Positions 1 to 7,700 of a DNA stretch of 9,212 nt are shown piece after piece. The notes below the pieces were generated by a model. The model had not been told where the DNA came from and ran no database searches. It was given only the letters and a program-made list of their open reading frames with translations. The stretch lies in the NCBI GenBank assembly GCA_016206875.1, contig JACQQR010000248.1, positions 1 through 9,212 on the forward strand. The letters are read 5' to 3'. The first letter of the stretch is position 1. Each line of letters begins with the position of its first letter. The translations under genes and the position numbers were made by a program. The stretch is from Candidatus Omnitrophota bacterium (GTDB lineage Bacteria > Omnitrophota > Omnitrophia > Omnitrophales > JACROU01).

Positions 1-9
1 CGCAAACCC

Positions 10-45
10 TCACCCCTTCCCCTCTCCCTTTTCAAGGGAGAGGGG
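10..45. repeat. Palindromic repeat with 12-bp perfect stem (REP-like, possible terminator)
   Basis: Bases 19-30 and 34-45 are perfect inverted complements (CCCCTCTCCCTT / AAGGGAGAGGGG) around a 3-base loop. A C-rich leader (CCTCACCCC) precedes them. The look is that of the dispersed CCCTCACCC...CTCTCCC palindromes found in many bacterial genomes. It lies 14 bases past the stop codon of the DHS-like gene, so the transcript would fold it into a strong hairpin. No T-run follows on the minus strand (bases 18 to 1 read as a G-rich tract), so it is not a canonical intrinsic terminator. It may still stabilise the 3' end. The window edge may cut the element short. Confidence 0.7.
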
Positions 46-59
46 CAGCAGCTACGCTT

Positions 60-1052
60 TTACACCCCCAGCACATACGCAAAAACGAGCGGCGCTACTA
101 TGGTGGCGTCGGATTCTATAATGAAGCGCGGCGTGCTGATGCCCAATTTCCCCCAAGTGATTTTTTCATTAGGCACCGCGCCGCTATAAGAACCATAGGA
201 AGTCGTAGAATCGGAGATTTGGCAAAAATAACCCCAAAGCCGGCACTCTTTCCGCAAATCTTGAACGATAAGAGGCACGACACAAATAGGAAAATCTCCG
301 GCAATGCCTCCGCCGATTTGGAAAAATCCTATCGATTGCGCTTTCGAGTTGGCTTGATACCACTCGACCAATGCCGCCATTTGCTCTACACCGGATTTCA
401 CAACGTGATAGCTCGACACATCGCCGCGCATCACATTGGCTACGAAAATATTACCCAGCGTGGAATCTTCCCAGCCCGGAGTAAAAATCGGCAGGTTTTT
501 TTCGCAGGCAGCCACTACCCAGGAATCTTTTGGGTCTATTTGATAATCGTTTTTAATTGCACCGCTTTCAATGAGCTGATACATATATTCATAAGGAAAA
601 TAGCGCTTCCCTTCTTTGCCGGCTTTCTGCCAAAGCTTCAGGCATTTGCGCTCAATACGGCGCATCGCCTCTTCTTCGGGAATGCAGGTATCGGTCACAC
701 GATTCAAACCTTGATTGCGTAGGGCGAATTCTTCTTCGGCAGTTAAATTGCGGTATTGCGGCACACGGCGGTAGTGGTCATGCGCCACTAAATTAAAAAT
801 GTCTTCTTCCAAATTGGCGCCGGTTGAGCAAATCCCATGCACCTTATCCTGACGAATCATCTCAGCGAAACTCAGGCCCAGCTCGGCCGTGCTCACAGCC
901 CCGGCCAGCGTGACAAACATTTTTCCGCCGCCGGCTAAGTGCGCGATATATCCTTCAGCGGCGTCCACCACGCAAGCGGCATTGAAGTGCCGATAGTGAT
1001 GCTTGATGAAATTGCGAACGGATTGTGCTTCACCCAAAACCGCTTTTGACAT
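60..1052 (-). CDS. Deoxyhypusine synthase-like protein (DHS family)
   Basis: This 330-aa protein belongs to the deoxyhypusine synthase family, whose members use NAD to move an aminobutyl group from spermidine to an acceptor amine. Visible family landmarks are GGGKMFVTLAGAVSTAELG (residues 41-59), STGANLEED (76-84, the position of TAGGVEED in eukaryotic DHS), TPGWEDSTLGN (191-201), QIGGGIAGDFP (245-255) and ITWGK (298-302). Lys302 matches the lysine of eukaryotic DHS that carries the enzyme-substrate imine. The HHIANA stretch that contains the eukaryotic active-site histidine is replaced by GDFP, which to my knowledge is typical of the bacterial branch. Bacteria have EF-P rather than eIF5A, so the acceptor is unlikely to be an eIF5A lysine. 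A role in polyamine synthesis (for example homospermidine-type products) is more plausible but is inference. It is likely cytosolic, and its length is normal for the family. The start is set by an excellent ribosome binding site. It appears to be transcribed alone from its own promoter. Confidence 0.9.
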   Translation of the reverse strand: MSKAVLGEAQSVRNFIKHHYRHFNAACVVDAAEGYIAHLAGGGKMFVTLAGAVSTAELGLSFAEMIRQDKVHGICSTGANLEEDIFNLVAHDHYRRVPQYRNLTAEEEFALRNQGLNRVTDTCIPEEEAMRRIERKCLKLWQKAGKEGKRYFPYEYMYQLIESGAIKNDYQIDPKDSWVVAACEKNLPIFTPGWEDSTLGNIFVANVMRGDVSSYHVVKSGVEQMAALVEWYQANSKAQSIGFFQIGGGIAGDFPICVVPLIVQDLRKECRLWGYFCQISDSTTSYGSYSGAVPNEKITWGKLGISTPRFIIESDATIVAPLVFAYVLGV

Positions 1053-1057
1053 AAGTT

Positions 1058-1064
1058 CTTCCTC
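1058..1064 (-). promoter_or_regulatory. Ribosome binding site of the DHS-like gene
   Basis: On the minus strand this reads GAGGAAG and lies 5 bases before the ATG at 1050-1052. It is the strongest Shine-Dalgarno match in the window and fixes the start codon. Confidence 0.75.
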
Positions 1065-1082
1065 ATCAAAAAATGCGAAATG

Positions 1083-1112
1083 AGTATACGTTTTTTTCCG
1101 GGAAAATGTAAA
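1083..1112 (-). promoter_or_regulatory. Probable sigma70-type promoter of the DHS-like gene
   Basis: The minus strand has a -35-like TTTACA (1107-1112; 5 of 6 to consensus) and a -10-like TATACT (1083-1088; 5 of 6) separated by 18 bases. The -10 lies about 30 bases before the start codon, leaving a short leader that contains the ribosome binding site. It sits in the 84-base gap after the DUF2283 gene, so the DHS-like gene need not depend on read-through from the small pair. Confidence 0.6.
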
Positions 1113-1136
1113 TGGGAATTTGGATGGCCGAGTCAG

Positions 1137-1358
1137 TTAGGCCGAGATAATATTTAGATTTTTTTGCTCAAGCACAGGCTTCTTACCAGAAAATTTAAGA
1201 TGTTCATGAGCGGAAAGAACCTCGATACCCACCACTTCTCCTTTTGAATTATAATTCACCGCAATGTCTTCGGTAAGCCGATGAGTAGTAACCTGCTCTT
1301 TTTTATCCATAAAACGAACGTATAAAGCATCTACTTCAGGATCATAACTGATTTTCAT
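1137..1358 (-). CDS. DUF2283 family protein, putative antitoxin-like partner
   Basis: This 73-aa protein opens with MKISYDPEVDALYVRF, the signature of the DUF2283 family, and continues with a conserved-looking ITED-type segment (LTEDIAVNYNSKGEVVGIEVL, split here as residues 28-48) and a short tail. The family's biochemical role is not established. It is often found beside DUF4258 genes, and the pair is usually discussed as a possible toxin-antitoxin module, so antitoxin is an inference from context. An upstream in-frame ATG at 1404-1406 would add 16 residues (MLLLFTHFIFSTGGAN). I reject it because it lies inside the DUF4258 gene, adds sequence foreign to the family, and the inner ATG has a clear ribosome binding site. 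The start is 16 bases past the DUF4258 stop, so the two genes are very likely one operon with DUF4258 first. Confidence 0.85.
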   Translation of the reverse strand: MKISYDPEVDALYVRFMDKKEQVTTHRLTEDIAVNYNSKGEVVGIEVLSAHEHLKFSGKKPVLEQKNLNIISA

Positions 1359-1365
1359 ATTTGCG

Positions 1366-1371
1366 CCCCCT
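1366..1371 (-). promoter_or_regulatory. Ribosome binding site that decides the DUF2283 start
   Basis: The minus strand reads AGGGGG, 7 bases before the ATG at 1356-1358. It supports the shorter 73-aa protein over the extended 89-aa form. Confidence 0.6.
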
Positions 1372-1374
1372 GTA

Positions 1375-1629
1375 CTAAAAATAAAATGTGTAAACAGTAA
1401 CAACAACTATTTCCGATGGTTCCTCGACTATCACAGGCATCACCTGCTTCGTATGATAATACTTTCCTGACCAAAGCCTACCATATTGAAAATTAAATCG
1501 ATAAGCGCTTCTTCCTTTTTTAGCAGGTATTTTTTCACCCCTCAATATCGTTTGACAAACCTCTTCTTCACTGGCGCCCCGTTCAATCATTTGGTCTATT
1601 GCGTGTTTAGAAAATCTAATTTTTTTCAT
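1375..1629 (-). CDS. DUF4258 family protein, putative toxin-like partner
   Basis: This 84-aa protein matches the DUF4258 pattern. It has an N-terminal segment SKHAIDQMIERGASEEEV (residues 7-24) with the typical His9 and Arg17, a central KGR (38-40) followed by an aromatic-rich strand region (YRFNFQYG, 43-50), a lysine-bearing YYHTKQVMPVIVE stretch (57-69), and the closing beta strand IVVVTVYTFYF (74-84). The family is of unknown biochemistry. The small size, fold pattern and coupling to DUF2283 suggest a toxin-like role in a type II-style pair, which is inference. No strong Shine-Dalgarno precedes the ATG: only TTGAG about 9 bases upstream, so translation may be weaker than that of the DUF2283 gene, which would suit a toxin. 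It lies 79 bases after the giant gene's stop on the same strand. Confidence 0.85.
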   Translation of the reverse strand: MKKIRFSKHAIDQMIERGASEEEVCQTILRGEKIPAKKGRSAYRFNFQYGRLWSGKYYHTKQVMPVIVEEPSEIVVVTVYTFYF

Positions 1630-1666
1630 TACAGATATCTCAACTTCGATTGGAATTTAAGGAAAA

Positions 1667-1695
1667 AGCATATGAAATCCCTACAGGAATAGCAA
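1667..1695 (-). promoter_or_regulatory. Possible promoter of the DUF4258-DUF2283 pair
   Basis: The minus strand has TTGCTA (1690-1695; 4 of 6 to the -35 consensus), a 17-base spacer, and TATGCT (1667-1672; 4 of 6 to the -10 consensus). The -10 is about 37 bases before the DUF4258 start. Spacing is ideal but both hexamers are imperfect. It fits in the 79-base gap after the giant gene, where I see no terminator, so read-through from the giant gene is also possible. Confidence 0.35.
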
Positions 1696-1708
1696 GGAAC
1701 TTCTTGCC

Positions 1709-4700
1709 CTACGCCGCCCAGAAGATGGATTCGGTGACTTCGGATGAGGATTGGATGCGCGCCACTTGTCTTGCAGGCATTCCAGCCGCGGCGGCTTGAT
1801 ACATTTCAGGAAACCAAACATTCATAATTTCATTAAATGCTTCGGGCGAAATCCGAAGAGCCAGCGGCAAAATATAATCCGCAAAAATCCGTGAGGTTTC
1901 GATTTCGATACTCGAAATTCTGGAATCCGGAAAACCCAATGAGCGCGCTTGATCGCTGGATTCTGTTAAAGTTTTATAAGTATCAAGGGCAGAATTGATT
2001 AAACTGTCTTTGCCTAAAAAGTTTCCTTCTTTTTCCTTTTCGAGTTCAATCCATGCGAATTCCTTGGCCACGCCGGCAAGACCTTCGCGTTGTTTTAAAT
2101 CTCGATAATACGCAATCAGAACTTCAAAAGGCGAAAGAACACCGTAGGCGATTTCACCTTTTTTATCCCGAAGTTCCTGGGTATATATTTCAGGAGTTTT
2201 TTCTTCTACCTTGCTCACGCGATTCGGCATGTGTCTGGCCAAATCTTCTTGCGTGTCCACGGTAAAAAGACGGATATTTTTTTCTTCAAAATCTTTCAGA
2301 AAAGCGCGGGTTTGTGCTTCATCCAGCAGAATCATGGCAACAAAGTCATGCGTGTTGTCACTGGATTTATCTTCATAACGCTGATAACCCACCAAAGGCA
2401 CATTTTTTATTGTGAACCCAAGCTCTTCAACAAGCTCTCTTGCAGCAGCCGTCTGAAGGCTTTCTCCAGCTTTAACATGTCCTCCTGAAACCGACTCCAG
2501 CAATCCGCCAAATTTTCCTTTTGTCGTAGCCCGGACCGTTGAAAGCGCAAAATGCTTCCCATTAATATTCAAAATGATAAATGACGTCACCGCCGCGTGA
2601 ACAAAAGGCAAACGGGGATTTCCTTGCTGGTCTAATCTCTCGCGACGCAATGTTTCCATTAATTGATCAACTGCCGGATTTTTATCCGGATGAGTATGAA
2701 GATAACTGCCAGCCCCAATCGGCTGAGGTTCCTGATTTTTCCAATCGCCCACTTCGTCGGGATACACACTGATGAATTCCGTCTTTTTTCCATCGGGATA
2801 ATAGGCTTCGATGAGTTCTGCCGCTAATACTTCGGCAGGTTCTGTGACTATCTTGGCAATCGCATCATCTCGAACGAGATCAAACAAACGATAGCCATCC
2901 AATAAAAATGGATTTTCCAGAAGGCGTTGTTTAAATAACTCATCGTTGTATCGCGCAGCATCTTTCACGGATAAGATTTCAAGTGCCTCATGAACCACTT
3001 GCTTCACATTAAAAATGGGGTGGGAAATAGCCAGATCGACTTTCACATGTAAATGAGGACCAAAGGGTTCGTGGTGACGTTCCCAACGAGAATCAATAAT
3101 AAGAGTGCCGCGCTGTGAATCAAAGTGGATCACAGAAGCAATACTTCGTTCGAATAAATCTCCTGATCTGTTTTTTAAACCCGTATCTTTATACTCATAA
3201 GCATTTGAAATATAAAGGGTGTCGAGTGTTAAACCATTTTCTTTAAACCATTCCGACAGAACTGCAAATGACTTTTCATCACGGAAATCCATCTGCAAAG
3301 AAAATACACGGTTTTCCAAAAACATTTTTTGAATATACGAAAATTTTTGGGGATCTTGTATCCAATTCGCAGGCTCCCAAGATGAGGGTTGAAGAGATAG
3401 TTTTTCCTGCGTCAAACGGTGCCACTCATCGTTAATGGTTTGAAATCTATCTTCAGGAGATAAGCGATCTGCCCCGGAAAGAGCCGGAGAACAAAGAACT
3501 TCTTTCAATGTCTGATGCGCGGCAATTTCAGCAGAATTAATTCCTATCATAATTGCTATGTCTGAGTGCCTTATGGCCATAATTTCTTCATTTTGAAAAC
3601 CGGAAACGCCCATATGAACGCGAATCCCATCCGATTGCGGCGACATTCTGGGAAGTTCCTTCACTAATTTCGGCCAATCATTTTCATTGGACATCATGAA
3701 AAAACTTCCGTGCGCATTAGAACGTGGATCAGCCAAAAAATAATCCCTCATCATTGGCCCGGTCTTCAATTGGCCGAGAAATTTTTCCAACTGAGCTGCT
3801 TTTTCGGATATTTCCTGTTCACGAGTTTCATCCCCCAGCGAGCGGGCACGGGCGGAAACCACCTTGGATGATTGGGCCGGTTTTACTTCATGTTTTATTT
3901 GTTGAAATACGCGCTGGTAATATTGAGTGAAAAGATTAAACCGATTGGATAAATATTCCGCCCTGCTTAATTGAGGAAAGTGCTTTATCTTGTCTGCCCA
4001 AGAATTCTGGGCTATTACCGCTTGTGAATCATAGGAATTCTGGATGAATGTTCGAACTTTCATACGATCATTTGGAGAAAGCTCTGAATCTCTTCTTTGC
4101 CATTGGTTGACCTGACGCCTTTCAAAAATGAAAAAAGTAAAAACCCCGAAGAGATAAGAAAGCCAACCCTTCGATAGATACTTCTTCATTTCCACAATCA
4201 GAAAGTCTGCATCACTCACTGTATCAAATACAGTAACCCATTCACCGGGCCGTGTGCGGCTGGGCTCTACTCGCACCGGATACACTTTCAATTCTCCCGG
4301 AGGCCCTTCTTCTTCGCCCAGCGAGCGGGCTTCGGAGATTTCTACTAGGCGCATGCGGCCTTGGGTGATTTCTAGCGCGTAGTGGCCTTCGTGAATGCCA
4401 CCGATGGCGGCATTCAAATTGACAGAATGGCTAGAGGGCTTCCCGTCTGGTGAAGCAACGGAAATTTCCGCCAACGCGGCTTGAAGCTGGTCAATCGCCC
4501 GCCCAAGTTCCGGCATAGGTATTGCGGCTTCGTCCGACCAAAGACTTTGATGCGTATCTTCCATAGTTTTTGCAAGTTCTGCCAAAAACCGAAAATAACT
4601 GATTGCTGAGACGGCAGAAGAAATTCTTACGGTTTGGGATAAGTTTTCTAAAAGCCACATCAAATCGCCGAAATAATTATCTGTTTCCTGAAATTTTTCC

Positions 4701-7700
4701 GTATAAACGTAACGGTCCGTTTGCTTCCGCACAAATCCTTCTTGAATAGCAGCTTCGGTAATTTCTTTCGGAAGAGGCAAAAATTCTTGTTGAGGCATGC
4801 GGTCTTCCAACACCATATCGTTTTCAATGAGTAACCGCTTTGCCCCCTCACCGTACCTGGCGATCCATGCTTCTAAATCGTTCAGAAGAGGGATGAAGGG
4901 TTTAGAAGATGGAGAATAAACAGGAATCGCGTCTACCTGGTCCACGCCCAGCAAATCTTCTTCTGTCAGCGGCCATTCATGATGTTTTGGAATTCTGCTT
5001 TCTAAAACGGCGGCAATCCATTCGGGGCCAAATTCCGGCGCGGGCATAGGAGATGCTTTTCCTGTCGTCCATTTGTACCGAAACAACACTTCCCCTTCCC
5101 CGGTCAAACAAATGACTTCTTGCCTATCTTCATTGTCTCTTTCGGCCAGGACATATTGCAAAGGATTGTCAAAATCTCCAAAGGCGCGAATCATATACAG
5201 GCCTTCTTCTTGCATACGCAGCAGCATATTCCTGAACTTCTCGGGAAGCCGTGTTTCTTGTTGAAGGCGAGAATAAAAAATGGAAGCGGCTCCGGAAGGA
5301 TAAAACTTCCACATGCCAAATTTTCCGTTGGTAATCAGTTTTGAATTGACTACCGTCCAAACACTACTATTTGTAAGATCGCCGTACGGATCAGCAAATA
5401 AGCGAGGACCGGCTGAACCCGTGGGTGTGACTGTTAAATTAACCTTTGAATCTTCCCCGCCGGACTCGTTAATAAATAATTCGAAGGGCGAATGCGCATA
5501 AACAGTCGACCCCCGCTGGCCCGGACGCGCACGCAAAATCCCAACTCGATGTAAGGCCTCGCGGTCAAAAACATGTCCGGCAGGCCCGGGTTTTACATCT
5601 AGTTTTGGCGCAGCCAGATCCATCAGAAACATCCGGCCTTGGCGTAATTCCAAAACATACCGGTTTGCCTGAATGCCTGCGATGGCTTGATGGATTCCAA
5701 GAGTTTGATGCGCGGACTTGCCGTCTGGCCCCAGAATAAGAATTTCCGCCAAAGCACGAGCCAGTTTATCTGAATGACCTTCAAGAAGCGGCATCGGAAT
5801 TTCCGCTTTGATTTGCGACCTCAAAGAGTCAAAAAATTGGCGGATATCCTCCATTCCGTCTTGATATTCCTGCTGTTGGCGCAAATATTCGATGGAAGAA
5901 ATTTGGGAAAGCCGCACAGGCTCCGGTAAATTCCGCAGCAGCTCCTGCATATCTTCAAAAGAATTATCTTCCTGATGCAGCCTATCGGTATATTCATATT
6001 TTCCCATCACCGGACCAGGAATTTTACGCAACAATCCTCTCATCAGCGCCTCTACTGTGAGTTCTAGTATCAGGCGGGGAGAAAAAGCACTCAGCGAAAG
6101 ATTGACCTCGACTTCTCCGGAGCTTCCCTTTCCTTTCCCTCCGGACAGGCTCTTTCGCCAATTCTTAACATCTTCACGAAAGGGCACAGGCGCTTTATCC
6201 GGTCCCACAATCACTTCCCTCGTAATCACATCCATCGCCGGAATATCCGCTTCGTTGAGCAGCCACGTTCCCCGGCCTTGAGCTAGCAAAGGAATAAACG
6301 CGCGCGGCAAAAATCCTTGTGAGGTATCTCCCGGCGCTTCAGCCACTCTTCCGGGTAATCCTAAATTTTCCATCCATGAAAAATCATCCGTGAGTGCGGG
6401 AGGCGCATCGGTATAGATATGGGTGATAACACCTTCTTCCTTTGATGGCGCCAATCTTTTGAAGAACTCCTGCTGGTAGCGGAATAAAACTTCTCCTTGC
6501 GCGTTGCAGCAAATAACTTCTCCGGATTTGACGCTGCTTCTTTCTGCCACGATATATCGCATGGGCTCTTCTAAATCACCGAAGGCACGTATTTGATATT
6601 GGCCTTCATTTTGTAAACGCAGCAACATTTGTTTGAATTCACCCGGCAAATCGGTTTCGTGTTCTAAATCGGTAAAGCGCAGGGATACGGCCCCGTTTGG
6701 ATAAAATCTCCACGAGCCAAATTTGCCGCGCGCCATCAAATTTTGGTTTCCTGCCGACCATTTTTCCCATTCGGCTTCAGGCAAATCTTGATAGACGTCA
6801 TGAAACAATTGCTGCCGTCCTGCTAATTCTAAAGTTAGATAAGCTTGCGCAAATTTTCCGCGATCTTCTTTCACAGAAAGTTGAAGCGGCGAGCGTTCAA
6901 ATATTTCCCGGCCTTGAGCATCCAATTTTCCGGCGGGTTCCCACCCAGCCTGAAAAAGATGATCTCGCCGGGAAGGTAAAGGCGACCGTGACAGGAGCCG
7001 AATGGTTTTTATACCCGATGAACGGGGATAAAATGTTTCAAATGTGCCGTCGGAACTTTGCTGCATAGCGCCCGCACACCACTCTTGAACCATATTGCGT
7101 AAATCTTGTGCATACTTTGCAATCGACGTGCGCTGTAATAATCCATCTCTTTCCCGAAGCCTTGCTTCGGCGCGAACCCAGCTATCAAATTGTTTGAAAA
7201 TTTCCCATTCCGACGGAAGGCTCACTTCATAACGGCCACGGAAATATTCCCGGACATCATCCGTGGGGAACCATGGAACACCTGGTTGATCCAGCAGGTT
7301 GTAATAATGCTGCAAAGCTTCCCACATCCGGCTCACTTCACCTGAATTGAATGGCACAAAACGCTGTTCAACTTTTTCCTGAAAATAGTGAATAATTCTT
7401 TGCAGGACTTCCAAAATAGAAGCTTCTGGTATAGCGAGTTTAAATAAATTCCAAGCGTCATGATATAAATTGGAAGCGGTCATCGCATTGCGGGATTGCT
7501 CCAATCCTTTTTGCTCCAACCAAAAATCAAACTCTGCCAGATCGAAAGCTTCACGCTTTACCAATCCTTCTCGGTATTCATGAATTTGCGCTTGGATCAC
7601 AGGAATCATTCGCCGCATCACTTCCCGGTCACGCAGCCAGCCAACCGGAGAGGCACTGCTCTGGTCCGCACCCAAATTTGCTGCCGGCCTCAGATCCATT

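Noticed and set aside
219..722. Plus-strand open frame of 167 codons inside the DHS-like gene
   Set aside because: It is antisense to a gene with clear family motifs, has no recognisable domain and no good ribosome binding site. The same applies to the other plus-strand frames under the giant gene, including 8297-8734, 8553-8885 and 6697-7068.
1692..1707. Short inverted repeat GCAAG/CTTGC after the giant gene as a terminator
   Set aside because: Only 5 bp of stem and no T-run next to it on the minus strand; it also overlaps the candidate -35 of the small pair.
2680..2725. HTHP motif (residues 2100-2103) suggesting a JAMM/MPN metalloprotease before the Nudix domain
   Set aside because: The spacing to a downstream Asp does not fit the JAMM pattern (H-x-H then Asp about 11 residues on), and no upstream catalytic Glu strand is evident.
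4124..4168. Hydrophobic run WLSYLFGVFTFFIF (residues 1610-1624) as a transmembrane helix
   Set aside because: About 15 residues is short for a membrane span, it stands alone in the middle of a long soluble-looking protein, and there is no signal peptide or second span. A buried or membrane-touching helix remains possible.
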